In this document: piece by piece, positions 54,216-62,456 of the stretch
Layout: each line of letters begins with the position of its first letter
How positions within the stretch are numbered: position 1 is the first letter of the stretch
From: Casimicrobium huifangae
Lineage (GTDB): Bacteria > Pseudomonadota > Gammaproteobacteria > Burkholderiales > Casimicrobiaceae
NCBI RefSeq assembly: GCF_009746125.1
Contig: NZ_CP041352.1
Span: 895,847 to 959,846 of the forward strand
DNA length: 64,000 nt
Reading direction: 5' to 3'
The notes under the pieces: model-generated
Databases searched by the model: none
The model's input: only the letters and a program-made list of their open reading frames with translations
Told to the model about the DNA's origin: nothing
Program-made: the position numbers and the translations under genes

Positions 54216-55412
54216 TTGATCGATTTTGTTTTGTCCGCCGTTCAGGGCGCCGTTGATTTGCCCTGGTGGGGCTATGTGCTGGTGCTGCTGGGTACCACCC
54301 ACGTCACCATCGCGGCTGTGACCATCTTTCTGCACCGGGCGCAGGCGCATCGTGCGCTGGACTTGCACCCCATCGTCTCGCACTTCTTCCGCATGTGGCT
54401 GTGGCTGACGACCGGCATGGTGACCCGCGAGTGGGTGGCCATCCACCGCAAGCACCACGCCAAGTGCGAAACGGCTGAGGACCCGCACAGCCCAATGGTT
54501 TACGGCCACTGGGGCGTGCTGCGTTTTGGCGTTGACCTCTACCGCAAGGAAGCGAAGAACGCCGAGACCATCTCTCGCTACGGCTACGGTACGCCAGACG
54601 ACTGGATGGAGCGCAATGTCTACGGCAAGTACACCTGGCAGGGCATGGGCGTTTCGCTGATCATTTTCTTCGCGCTGTTCGGCTTTGCCGGGCTTGCCAT
54701 GTGGGCAATCCAGCTGGCCTGGATCCCGATCACGGCGGCCGGCATCATCAACGGTACCGGCCACTTCTGGGGTTATCGCAATTACTCGACGGACGACACC
54801 TCCACCAACATCAGCCCCATCGGCATCATCATCGGTGGCGAAGAGTTGCACAACAACCATCACGCGTTCGGCGCTTCGGCCAAGTTTGCCCACCGCTGGT
54901 ACGAGTTTGACATTGGCTGGATCTACATCCGCATGATGTCGGCCGTGGGCTTGGCTCATGTGCGCAAGGTGGCGCCAGCACTGAAGATTCGCACCACCGA
55001 GGGCGAGGTTGATGAGACGCTGCAGGCGATCATCACCCACCGTTATCGCGTCATGCAGGAATACGCCCGCGTGGTGAAAGCCACCGCGAAGGCCGAATTC
55101 GCCGCCCGCAAGGCTCGCGCTGGCGCCGCGGCGGCCGACCTGCCGAACTTGCGTCAATTGCTCGCGGATTTCCGGGCTGATGCAGCTACGCTCGCGGATG
55201 CACAGCGGGCCCGGCTGGCGGCGGCCTTTGCTGCCAGTGATGCGCTCAAGCAGCTCTACCAGAAGCGCCAGGAGCTGGTCGCACTGTGGGGCCGCTCCAC
55301 GGAGTCGAAGGAGCAGTTGGTTGCCCGCTGGAAGCAGTGGCGCGCCAGTGCGGAAGGCTCGAACATCGCGCCGCTGCAGGCGTTCTCACTGCGTCTGGCG
55401 CGTTACGCCTGA
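54216..55412 (+). CDS. membrane fatty acid (acyl-CoA delta-9 type) desaturase
   Basis: A 398-residue diiron desaturase. Three histidine boxes are present: HRAQAHR, HRKHH and HNNHH, with hydrophobic segments around them (WWGYVLVLLGTTHVTIAAVT, LIIFFALFGFAGLAMWAIQL). It introduces a cis double bond into acyl chains in the inner membrane. Start taken as TTG 54216 after GAGGGAGAG; an upstream in-frame ATG at 54159 lacks a site. About 120 C-terminal residues after the catalytic core are Ala/Arg-rich and helical, longer than typical. Confidence 0.88.
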   Translation: MIDFVLSAVQGAVDLPWWGYVLVLLGTTHVTIAAVTIFLHRAQAHRALDLHPIVSHFFRMWLWLTTGMVTREWVAIHRKHHAKCETAEDPHSPMVYGHWGVLRFGVDLYRKEAKNAETISRYGYGTPDDWMERNVYGKYTWQGMGVSLIIFFALFGFAGLAMWAIQLAWIPITAAGIINGTGHFWGYRNYSTDDTSTNISPIGIIIGGEELHNNHHAFGASAKFAHRWYEFDIGWIYIRMMSAVGLAHVRKVAPALKIRTTEGEVDETLQAIITHRYRVMQEYARVVKATAKAEFAARKARAGAAAADLPNLRQLLADFRADAATLADAQRARLAAAFAASDALKQLYQKRQELVALWGRSTESKEQLVARWKQWRASAEGSNIAPLQAFSLRLARYA

Positions 55413-55438
55413 CGCGCGAAGGCAGCACGCTACTGCTG

Positions 55439-55484
55439 CCAGACAACAAAAAGGCCCGCGACTGCGGGCCTTTTTGTTGTCTGG
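55439..55484. terminator. perfect 21-bp-stem intrinsic terminator
   Basis: CCAGACAACAAAAAGGCCCG-C / its exact complement, with loop GACT and a T run in the 3' arm. It ends the desaturase transcript and, being symmetrical, probably also the convergent gene at 55538. Confidence 0.9.
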
Positions 55485-55537
55485 CGCACCTTAATGCGTG
55501 CGCACTGATCACTCAGCGAATGGCCGCAAGTGGCGCA

Positions 55538-56053
55538 TCACTGGCTCATGTTCTGGATGCCGATGTAGCAGGTTGCGTTGGCGGACACTGCATTGCCGGC
55601 GACGCAGGTCGTGGTCAGCGGCTGCAACGAAAAGGAGCCGGGGTTTGCCAGCGTGATGCTGCGGATCACGATGGTGTTGCCAGTCAGGTTGACAAAGGGA
55701 TACGGTCCCGTCGTGTTCACCATGGCGGTGGCGGGGCTGGTCACCATATTGGTCGTCGGAATCGGCACAAAAGCCTGTGAGGATTGCGGTGCAGTGGCGA
55801 CTGCTCCGACCACGCCGGCGGCGGCAACCGCTCCAAGCAGTCGCGATGCTGCGCGGTTGCGCTTGCGCAGCAACACGGCGGCGCTGGCGACCATCAGCAC
55901 TGCGGCTGCGGTGATACCCCAAGAGCCAACCGGTATCGGACCAGCAAGATCGAACGCAACAACAATACTGGGTTGCACCTGCGCAAACGCTGACTGAGTG
56001 GCGACGAACGCCGCAGCGCCTGCGGAGACCAGAGAACGAACAAACCGATTCAT
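55538..56053 (-). CDS. exported protein with mid-chain IPTL/XrtH-like sorting segment
   Basis: A 171-residue exported protein. Signal peptide MNRFVRSLVSAGAAAFVATQ then SAFAQ; then PIPVGSWGITAAAVLMVASA AVLLRKRNR, a PxxxxWG-hydrophobic-Arg cluster like exosortase (IPTL-CTERM/midcut-by-XrtH) signals, here in the middle of the protein. A second hydrophobic stretch and a Thr/Ser-rich domain with two cysteines follow. ATG at 56053 follows GAAAGG. The assignment rests on motif resemblance only; no exosortase gene lies in the window. Confidence 0.5.
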   Translation of the reverse strand: MNRFVRSLVSAGAAAFVATQSAFAQVQPSIVVAFDLAGPIPVGSWGITAAAVLMVASAAVLLRKRNRAASRLLGAVAAAGVVGAVATAPQSSQAFVPIPTTNMVTSPATAMVNTTGPYPFVNLTGNTIVIRSITLANPGSFSLQPLTTTCVAGNAVSANATCYIGIQNMSQ

Positions 56054-56222
56054 CAACGAAACCTTTCAAAATGGGTCAAAAATCTTCCGACGCGATTTTC
56101 TTTTTCTGATCGTTGCGACGCAACAAATTCCTTCGCGCGATGACGCGTGCGAGTCCGGGTGTGTTGTGAATCTGCCGGTGTGTTAACGCACCATGCTTCC
56201 CGTGCAGCGGCCAACCGACACA

Positions 56223-56249
56223 AAAAAGCCCGCAAAAAGCAGGCTTTTT
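56223..56249. terminator. terminator of the rpmB-rpmG operon
   Basis: AAAAAGCCCGC / GCAGGCTTTTT stem (one mismatch) with a short A-rich loop, 37 bases after the rpmG stop on the minus strand. Confidence 0.75.
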
Positions 56250-56285
56250 CGGAGCCGGCACGGTGTACGTGCCGACGAAGGACGA

Positions 56286-56441
56286 CTATTTGAGCTTCGT
56301 CTCTTTATAGAGCACGTGCTTGCGGGCAACGGGATCGAACTTCTTGATTTCGAACTTGCCGCTCATCGTTTTCTTGTTCTTGGTCGTCGTGTAGAAGTGG
56401 CCGGTGCCGGCAGACGATTCGAGTTTGATTTTTTCACGCAT
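56286..56441 (-). CDS. rpmG: 50S ribosomal protein L33
   Basis: A 51-residue ribosomal protein, [20 protein letters not shown] then [20 protein letters not shown] and [11 protein letters not shown], the standard betaproteobacterial L33. A GGAGG site precedes the ATG at 56441, 18 bases after rpmB. It lacks zinc-binding cysteines, so it is the C-minus form. Confidence 0.97.
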   Translation of the reverse strand: MREKIKLESSAGTGHFYTTTKNKKTMSGKFEIKKFDPVARKHVLYKETKLK

Positions 56442-56459
56442 GATTCAAAACCTCCGGAA

Positions 56460-56693
56460 TTAGATCGTGCCTTTGGCGCGCAGGTCGGCGAGAACGGCGT
56501 CGATGCCCTTCTTGTCGATCAGGCGGATGCCGGCGGTGGTCAGACGAAGGCTGACAAAGCGGTTTTCGCTTTCGACCCAGAAACGGCGCTGCTGCAGATT
56601 GGGCAGGAAGCGGCGCTTGGTTTTGTTGTTGGCGTGGGAAACATTGTTGCCCACCATCGGCTTCTTGCCGGTGACTTGACATACGCGAGCCAT
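56460..56693 (-). CDS. rpmB: 50S ribosomal protein L28
   Basis: A 77-residue ribosomal protein, [20 protein letters not shown] with [20 protein letters not shown] following. AGAGGAG precedes the ATG. Forms the conserved rpmB-rpmG pair. Confidence 0.97.
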   Translation of the reverse strand: MARVCQVTGKKPMVGNNVSHANNKTKRRFLPNLQQRRFWVESENRFVSLRLTTAGIRLIDKKGIDAVLADLRAKGTI

Positions 56694-56883
56694 GCTCGAA
56701 CTCCTCTGGCGTCTCGCCGTGTGGGCGATTGCCGGTACTTCAGTGACGTCCCTGGGCGGCTGAAGGGTCTGGCGCGCCGCAAACGTCGAGTGGACAGCAG
56801 GCGGGCCGGGTTTGGCGATTCAGGGAAAGCCGATAATTATAGCCCGAAAGCGGGCGTGTCGCAATCGCTACGTTAGTGGGCGC

Positions 56884-57816
56884 TTACCAGAGCCACGCGG
56901 CGCCACGTACGCCACTCGAGTCGCCATGCACGTTGCGCACAAAGCGCGTGGCCACGTATTCGCTGAACACGTACTTGGGCAACAGTGGCGGCACGCTGGC
57001 GTAGAAGCGCTCGATGTTCGATACGCCACCACCGAGCACGATGACGTCCGGGTCGAGCACGTTGATGATGGTCGCAAAGGCGCGCGCCATGCGGTCCTCA
57101 ACACGTCGCAGGTAGCTCTCCGAAGCAACGTCACCGGCTGCAGCACGGGTCACGATATCAGCCGAATGGATTGAACCGTCACCAAAGTGCGCCTGAATGC
57201 CGGTGCCGGAGAGCCAGGTTTCGATGCAGCCCGGCTTGCCGCAATAGCAAACGTTGGCACGGCCGCCGAGCGCTACGGGCAGCTCATCGCCTTCCGGCCA
57301 CGGCAGCGGGTTGTGCCCCCATTCGCCGCCGATGCCGTGCAGCCCCTCCAGTACCTTGCCGTCGATGACGACGCCGGCACCGACCCCGGTGCCGAGAATG
57401 GCGCCGAACACTGTCTTGGCGCCACGACCGGCACCGTCGACCGCCTCCGACAGCGCAAAGCAGTTGGCGTCGTTGGCGATGCGCACTTCGCGGCCGAGGC
57501 GTTGCTCAAGCATCTGCCTGACTGGCTTGCCATTGAGCACGACGGTATTGGAACCGCGCAGCAGGCCACTGTGCGGCGACAGCGATCCCGGCGTGCCGAT
57601 GCCCACGCTGCAACGGCCCGCGACTGCAGCCTCAGCATCGGCCACCAGCCCGGCAATGGCGTCGCAAATGCTTTCCGCCGTCTGTTTGGGGGTGGCGATG
57701 CGGTGCCGCCAGCGCTCGGCGCCATCGGCGTCGAGTACCACCGCCTCGGTCTTGGTGCCGCCAAGATCGACGCCGAGCCGCAGCGAGGCCTGCGGTTGTG
57801 CGGCCAACGCCGTCAC
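56884..57816 (-). CDS. ROK-family sugar kinase
   Basis: A 310-residue ATP-dependent hexose kinase: phosphate loop LGVDLGGTKTEAVVLD, GTPGSLSPHSG, catalytic Asp in IANDANCFALSEA, and zinc-binding CYCGKPGCIETWLSGTG with GHNPLPWPEG before it. It is close to fructokinase/N-acetylglucosamine kinase in layout; the exact sugar is open. GTG start overlaps the GntR gene stop (GTGA), so they are one operon. Confidence 0.88.
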   Translation of the reverse strand: MTALAAQPQASLRLGVDLGGTKTEAVVLDADGAERWRHRIATPKQTAESICDAIAGLVADAEAAVAGRCSVGIGTPGSLSPHSGLLRGSNTVVLNGKPVRQMLEQRLGREVRIANDANCFALSEAVDGAGRGAKTVFGAILGTGVGAGVVIDGKVLEGLHGIGGEWGHNPLPWPEGDELPVALGGRANVCYCGKPGCIETWLSGTGIQAHFGDGSIHSADIVTRAAAGDVASESYLRRVEDRMARAFATIINVLDPDVIVLGGGVSNIERFYASVPPLLPKYVFSEYVATRFVRNVHGDSSGVRGAAWLW

Positions 57817-58547
57817 AGCAATTCCGCGAAGTATTCGTGCGCGGCGGTGTTGACCGTGGATATCCGCAATTCGACCGGCTCGTCGCGCATGTCGATCGCC
57901 GTGCGGCGTATTGTCAACACGGGCATGCCGGGCTTGATTTTCAGCAGCTTCGCATGGTCGATTGACGCAGCTTCTGCCCGCAGCCGCTCCTCGGTGCGCA
58001 CGACCGTGATGCCGAAGACTTCCTGATAAAGGTTGTAGATGGTGTTGGGCCGTTCCTTGAACTGCGCGGCTGACAGGCCCGCAAAGCGTGCCAGGTCAAG
58101 CGTGATGTCGTCCACCAGCACCACCGCGCCCTGCAGCGAGAGCTTGTTGCGGATGTGCAGGGTCGGTGTACCGACGGCGATGTTCAGGCGCGCTGCCGCT
58201 TCGGCATCTGCCGTGCTCTTGTGGAAGAACACGAACTCAACCAGCGGATAGCTCTTGATGCCCTTGTGCGGCACGATGTGGAAGAAGTAGAACAGCAACC
58301 GTTCGCGATCATGCGAGGCGACGTAGGTGCCCTTGCCCTGCTGGCGGATCAGGATGCGGTTCTCGACCAGCTCATCAATTGCCTTGCGCAAGGTGCCGAT
58401 CGAGACGCTGAACTCGATGGCGAGCTGCCGCTCGGAGGGGATCAGTTGCCCCGGTTTCAGCTCACCCGATGCCAGTTGCTCCATCAGCGCACGCTGTACG
58501 CCCTTGTAAAGCGGCCCGCCATCGGGGTTGTTCAATGAAGTTGCCAT
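57813..58547 (-). CDS. GntR-family regulator with UTRA domain
   Basis: A 244-residue HutC-type repressor: winged helix residues 12-75 (PLYKGVQRALMEQLASGELK, LIPSERQLAIEFSVSIGTLR, QQGKGTYVAS) and a UTRA effector domain from about 95. The downstream ROK kinase suggests a phospho-sugar or amino-sugar effector; upstream lies an SDR/sulfolactate-type operon, also a possible target. ATG at 58547. Confidence 0.9.
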   Translation of the reverse strand: MATSLNNPDGGPLYKGVQRALMEQLASGELKPGQLIPSERQLAIEFSVSIGTLRKAIDELVENRILIRQQGKGTYVASHDRERLLFYFFHIVPHKGIKSYPLVEFVFFHKSTADAEAAARLNIAVGTPTLHIRNKLSLQGAVVLVDDITLDLARFAGLSAAQFKERPNTIYNLYQEVFGITVVRTEERLRAEAASIDHAKLLKIKPGMPVLTIRRTAIDMRDEPVELRISTVNTAAHEYFAELL

Positions 58548-58593
58548 AACTTTGCAGTATCGCTTGCGGTGAACCGACTGTCGATGGACGCTT

Positions 58594-58711
58594 CAGCTTT
58601 TTCGCAAGAAGTCCATTTTATGTGGGCATGAAGCTGGAAAGAGGATGAAGTCGACTTTGCGTTGAATGTAATGCGAAGCCCAGATATATTGGGTGTTAGT
58701 GTGAAAAGCTG
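58594..58711. repeat. GTCGAC-centred palindromic intergenic element, copy F
   Basis: GTCGAC at 58650-58655. TGGGC (58623) and GCCCA (58678) are exactly symmetrical, as are outer CAGCTTTTT (58594) and AAAAGCTG (ending 58711). This copy shows the complete outer left arm, TTTTTCGC, matching the right-arm TTTTCGCG of copy B in reverse. Between the GntR start and the SDR stop. Confidence 0.87.
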
Positions 58712-58769
58712 TACGGTTGCAACGGGGCATCGCGGCGCCGGTTCAGACAGCCTGCTGGCCACGGCGCGC

Positions 58770-59543
58770 TCACTTGGCGCCGTAGCCACCATCGACAAAC
58801 AGTGTGTGGCCCGTCACAAAGGCACTGGCGTCGGACGCCAGAAAGATGGCCGCGCCGTGGAAGTCCTCGGGCAGCCCGTTGCGCCCGACCATCGATGCAG
58901 CCGCATGGCGCTCGGCAAAGCCGGGGATGGTGTTCACCGCCTGCTCAGTCAGCGGCGTGACGACGAAGCCCGGCGCCAGCGCGTTGCAGGTCACACCGAA
59001 ACGCCCGTAGTGCTCGGCGGTGGAGCGCGTCAGCGAGACGATGCCGCCCTTCGAAATGCCGTAGACGCCGCTATTGTTGAAGGCGCGGAATGACTGCTGC
59101 GAGGCGAGGTTGATGATGCGACCCCAGCCCCTTGCCTGCATGGCTGGCGCCAGCGCGCGGATCAACGCCAGCGGGGCTTCTAGGTTGAGCGCCAGCGTGG
59201 CGCGAATTTCATCCTCGCTCAATTCGGGCAGGGGTTTGCGGATGTTGTTGGCTGCCGCATTGACCAGGATGTCGGGCGCGCCGAACGCGGCATTGATCTC
59301 GCCTATTGCCTGCGTCCGCCGCGCTGCATCGCCAAGGTCGGCAGCAACGGCCTTCGCTTCGATATTTTCGGCGGCGAATTCGCGCACCGTGCGTTCAAGC
59401 GCGTCCCCGCTGCGGGCGACGAGTACGAGCTTCGCGCCTTGCGCGCCCATGGCATAGGCCATTGCGCGGCCGATGCCGGAACTGCCGCCAGTAACGACGG
59501 CGACCCGGTGGTCGAGACGGAAGAGGCTGGCGAGTGATTTCAT
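58770..59543 (-). CDS. short-chain dehydrogenase (gluconate 5-dehydrogenase-like)
   Basis: A 257-residue classical SDR: VAVVTGGSSGIGRAMAYAMG, NAAANN, catalytic Ser in INLASQQSFRAFNN, YGISK Tyr/Lys, and C-terminal VTGHTLFVDGGYGAK. Follows the SuyB-like gene by 31 bases in the same direction, so it is probably in that operon. Substrate may be a sulfonated or ordinary sugar-acid; not readable. Confidence 0.85.
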   Translation of the reverse strand: MKSLASLFRLDHRVAVVTGGSSGIGRAMAYAMGAQGAKLVLVARSGDALERTVREFAAENIEAKAVAADLGDAARRTQAIGEINAAFGAPDILVNAAANNIRKPLPELSEDEIRATLALNLEAPLALIRALAPAMQARGWGRIINLASQQSFRAFNNSGVYGISKGGIVSLTRSTAEHYGRFGVTCNALAPGFVVTPLTEQAVNTIPGFAERHAAASMVGRNGLPEDFHGAAIFLASDASAFVTGHTLFVDGGYGAK

Positions 59544-59574
59544 GGTCGAAGCCTAAACCACCCGCCGGTAGCAG

Positions 59575-60744
59575 TTACGCCGATTCGTACAGGCGCGTCA
59601 GCACGAACTCGCGATGGCCGAGTGCTTCCGCCGACGTCAGGCGGCCGTTGATGGTGCGCATCATGCAGTCGAGCAGGGCGTCGCCCGCGTCGCTCATGGT
59701 CATCTCGCGGCGCAGCAGACCGGAGGTGTCAACGTCGACGTGCTCGCTCATCGTGCGCACGGTCTTCGGGTTGGCGCAGATCTTGATCACTGGCAGGATC
59801 GGGTTGCCGATCACGTTGCCCTGGCCAGTCGGGAAGAAGTGCACCACGTAGCCCGAGGCCGCGCACAGCGTCACCATTTCGGCCGCAGCGGACGATGAAT
59901 CCATGAACCACAGGCCCGGACCGGTGGGCGCCTCCGCCTTGTCGAGCACGCCGTCGATCTTGCAGGTGCGACCAATCTTCTGGATGTTGCCAAGCGCTTT
60001 TTCTTCGATGGTGGTCAGGCCACCGGCGATATTGCCCTTGGTCGGCTGCGAGTCGGAGAGATCGCTGGTCTTGTGCCGTTCGATCATCGCCTGATAGCGG
60101 TCGAACATGGTCATGAAGTCTTTCCAGACTTTCGGCGAGCGGCAGCGCGCTTCGAGCAACTTCTCGCCACCGGTGATCTCGGACGTCTCACCGAACAACA
60201 GCGTGGTCTTCAGCGGATACAGCTTGTCGAACGCGTTGCCGACGGTCGGGTTGGCGCCGCAGCCGGACGTGGTGTCCGATTCGCCGCATTTGGTCGAGAT
60301 CCAGAGCTCGCTGATCGGGCATTCAACGCGGTGCAGTTCGCTGGCGTTCTGCAGGAATTTCTTCGCAGCCGCGGAGGCGCGGCGAATCGTCTCATGGTCG
60401 CCGTGACCTTCGATGCCGAAGCCGACGACCGGCTTGCCGGTGGTGGCGATACCTTCGACCACCTTTTGCGTCCAGCCGCCCTCAATGCCGATCACCACGA
60501 CGGCCGCAACATTGGGGTTGCAGCCGGTACCGATCAGCGTGCGGAAATGCAGCTCAAGGTCGGCACCGAATTGCAGGCGACCGTACGGGTGCGGGATCGC
60601 CATGGTGCCCTTGATGTTGTGGGCAACGGCTTCAGCTGCGGCGTTCGACAGGTCGTCCACCGGCAGGATGATGACGTGGTTACGCACGCCGACGCGACCG
60701 TTTTCGCGACGGTAGCCCCAGAATTTTGATTTTTTGCTGAGCAT
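59575..60744 (-). CDS. UxaA-family hydro-/sulfo-lyase large subunit, SuyB-like
   Basis: A 389-residue UxaA C-terminal-type enzyme. Landmarks are [40 protein letters not shown] (metal-site Cys residues) and [20 protein letters not shown]. Such a large subunit encoded apart from a small SAF-domain subunit is the organisation of (R)-sulfolactate sulfo-lyase, which releases sulfite and pyruvate; altronate/galactarate dehydratase is the alternative. ATG at 60744 chosen, with AGGAAC upstream. Context with two 2-hydroxyacid dehydrogenases favours the sulfolactate role. Confidence 0.75.
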   Translation of the reverse strand: MLSKKSKFWGYRRENGRVGVRNHVIILPVDDLSNAAAEAVAHNIKGTMAIPHPYGRLQFGADLELHFRTLIGTGCNPNVAAVVVIGIEGGWTQKVVEGIATTGKPVVGFGIEGHGDHETIRRASAAAKKFLQNASELHRVECPISELWISTKCGESDTTSGCGANPTVGNAFDKLYPLKTTLLFGETSEITGGEKLLEARCRSPKVWKDFMTMFDRYQAMIERHKTSDLSDSQPTKGNIAGGLTTIEEKALGNIQKIGRTCKIDGVLDKAEAPTGPGLWFMDSSSAAAEMVTLCAASGYVVHFFPTGQGNVIGNPILPVIKICANPKTVRTMSEHVDVDTSGLLRREMTMSDAGDALLDCMMRTINGRLTSAEALGHREFVLTRLYESA

Positions 60745-60785
60745 TTGGATTGTTCCTGGCAAAAGTGGTGAGGGCAAAAAATCAA

Positions 60786-61083
60786 GGACGAATGACGACG
60801 CGCTGCGCGCTAGGACGACGCTTCGCTAGGACGCAAAGCGGGGTCGATACAGATAGGTCATTCATGCTTGACTGATTGCTGAAAAGAATTGGTTGAGAGC
60901 AGTGTTACGTTGACTAAGTCTTGCGTCGTAGCGACCAACGGGAGCGTCGTCTTAGCGAAGCGTCGTCATTCGTCCTGCGCCAAAGGCGCGTGAAGCCTTG
61001 CGTCATAGCGACCGAAGGGCGCGTCGTCCTAGCGCAAAGCGCGACGTCCTGGCGAAGCGTCGTCCTGCCCTGGTAGCGCTCCG
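60786..61083. repeat. modular hairpin array, locus 2, between the SuyB-like and SuyA-like genes
   Basis: About 300 bases built of CGTCGTCCTRG-type linkers and mini-palindromes, e.g. GCGCTGCGCGC, GCGCAAAGCGC, GCGCCAAAGGCGC and, at the right end, GGTAGCGCTCCGCGCTACC. Units appear in one orientation at 60786-60834 and in the other from 60935 to 61076. The stretch 60792-60817 is identical to 28890-28915. It interrupts an otherwise compact operon. Confidence 0.7.
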
Positions 61084-61085
61084 CG

Positions 61086-61367
61086 CTACCAGCGCTTGGT
61101 CTTGACGTTATGGACGTGCAAATGCTCGCCCTTCTTGATCGGAGCGACGACCTTGCCGATGTCGACGCCGTACTTGATCACGGTGTCGCCGACCTTGAAG
61201 TCCTTCAAGGCGACCTTGTGGCCGATCGGAATATCGTTCTTCAGTTCCACCTTGACCGTGGAGTCGGGCTCCATGATCCAGCCGGTAGCCTTGCTGCCCT
61301 TGGCGCAGCCTTCCACGACGACGACGCCGACGCCATCGCCCTTTTCATGCACAACAAAATGAATCAT
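61086..61367 (-). CDS. SAF-domain small subunit, SuyA-like
   Basis: A 93-residue SAF-domain protein: MIHFVVHEKGDGVGVVVVEG, DIPIGHKVALKDFKVGDTVI, KYGVDIGKVVAPIKKGEHLH then VHNVKTKRW, the usual small subunit of UxaA-type lyases. Length and terminal HVHNxKTxRW-type ending match SuyA. It is separated from the large subunit by a hairpin array. Divergent from SlcC-like and ComC-like genes. Confidence 0.78.
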   Translation of the reverse strand: MIHFVVHEKGDGVGVVVVEGCAKGSKATGWIMEPDSTVKVELKNDIPIGHKVALKDFKVGDTVIKYGVDIGKVVAPIKKGEHLHVHNVKTKRW

Positions 61368-61436
61368 CGTTTTTCCTCACACGCCGGGCGCGGCACTGCC
61401 ATCAGGCCGCGGGAGGCGATTTCTGTCGCAACAAGT

Positions 61437-61480
61437 TTATTCTAAGTCATATAGATGATATAGATGACTTGCTTAGAATA
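61437..61480. promoter_or_regulatory. candidate operator between divergent SuyA-like and SlcC-like genes
   Basis: An AT-rich dyad within otherwise GC-rich DNA: outer arms TTCTAAG / CTTAGAA, inner GTCAT / ATGAC, and in the middle a direct repeat of TATAGATGA. Its place between two divergent transcription units and its symmetry make it the best candidate binding site for the local GntR regulator. Not proven. Confidence 0.55.
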
Positions 61481-61515
61481 CAAAATCGAAACCGACAACA
61501 ACCCACCTGCCTGCC

Positions 61516-62448
61516 ATGCGAATAGTCATTTCCGAATTCATGGATGAAGCCGCCGTAGACACCTTGCGGCAGCGCTTCGGTCCCGATGCCATCCATTACG
61601 ACGCCAATCTGGTCGACAACCCTGCCGCACTCGCGGCCGCGGTCGCTGATTGCGATGCCTTCATCGTGCGCAATCGCACCCAGGTGCGTGGCGCACTGCT
61701 AGCTGCCTGCGGCAAGGTCAAAGTGATTGGCCGTCTCGGTGTCGGTCTCGACAATATTGACGTGCCCGCCTGCGAAGCGCGCGGCATTCGTGTGATCCCG
61801 GCCACCGGCGCCAACGCCCTGGCCGTAGCGGAGTATGTGATTGGCACCGCGATGCTGCTGCGGCGTGCGAGCTATCTGAGCACGGCAGAGGTGATCGCCG
61901 GGAAATGGCCACGCAACAAGCTCTCCGCCGGACGCGAAACGGCGGGTGCCGTGATGGGCCTGATCGGCTTCGGTTCCATCGGTCAACTCACGGCACGTCT
62001 CGCCCGCGCGCTGGGAATGCACGTGATCGCCTATGACCCGGCTTTGCCAGCGACTCATACGGCGTGGCAGGACATCGGCGTGCAGCCGAAAACGCTGGAG
62101 CAGATCACGACCGAGGCTGATGTGATCAGCTTGCACGTCCCGCTGCTGGACGCCACGCGCAATCTGTTCGACGCCAACCGCATAGCCGCGATGAAGCCAG
62201 GCGCGGTGCTGATCAATACCTCGCGCGGCGGCATCATTGACGAAGCAGCGGTGGTGGCAGCCCTGAAGCTTGGCTCATTGCGCGGCGCGGCGCTCGACGT
62301 GTTCACGCAGGAGCCACTGCCGGCAACGGCGGACTGGGCTGATTGCCCGAACCTCGTGCTGACGCCGCATATCGCTGGCGTGTCGTTCGAGGCCAACATC
62401 CGCGTGTCGTCGATGATCGCCGCCGCAGTCATTGACGCATTGAAGTAG
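61516..62448 (+). CDS. D-2-hydroxyacid dehydrogenase, SlcC-like
   Basis: A 310-residue NAD-dependent dehydrogenase of the phosphoglycerate dehydrogenase/2-hydroxyacid family: IGRLGVGLDNIDVPACEARG, nucleotide loop GLIGFGSIGQLTARLARALG, catalytic Arg in INTSRGGIIDEAAV, Glu in FTQEPLP and His in LTPHIAGVSFEA. Beside SuyAB-like and ComC-like genes this is the family of SlcC, (S)-sulfolactate dehydrogenase. Eight bases separate it from the next gene. Confidence 0.78.
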   Translation: MRIVISEFMDEAAVDTLRQRFGPDAIHYDANLVDNPAALAAAVADCDAFIVRNRTQVRGALLAACGKVKVIGRLGVGLDNIDVPACEARGIRVIPATGANALAVAEYVIGTAMLLRRASYLSTAEVIAGKWPRNKLSAGRETAGAVMGLIGFGSIGQLTARLARALGMHVIAYDPALPATHTAWQDIGVQPKTLEQITTEADVISLHVPLLDATRNLFDANRIAAMKPGAVLINTSRGGIIDEAAVVAALKLGSLRGAALDVFTQEPLPATADWADCPNLVLTPHIAGVSFEANIRVSSMIAAAVIDALK

Positions 62449-62456
62449 GGAACATC

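Noticed and set aside
3583-58711. Insertion sequence or MITE identity for the GTCGAC elements
   Set aside because: No transposase ORF and no convincing target-site duplication found by eye; internal sequence diverges too much for recent transposition. Left as an unnamed repeat family.
60786-61083. CRISPR array
   Set aside because: Repeat units are short, variable, in both orientations and lack regular spacers; no cas genes nearby.
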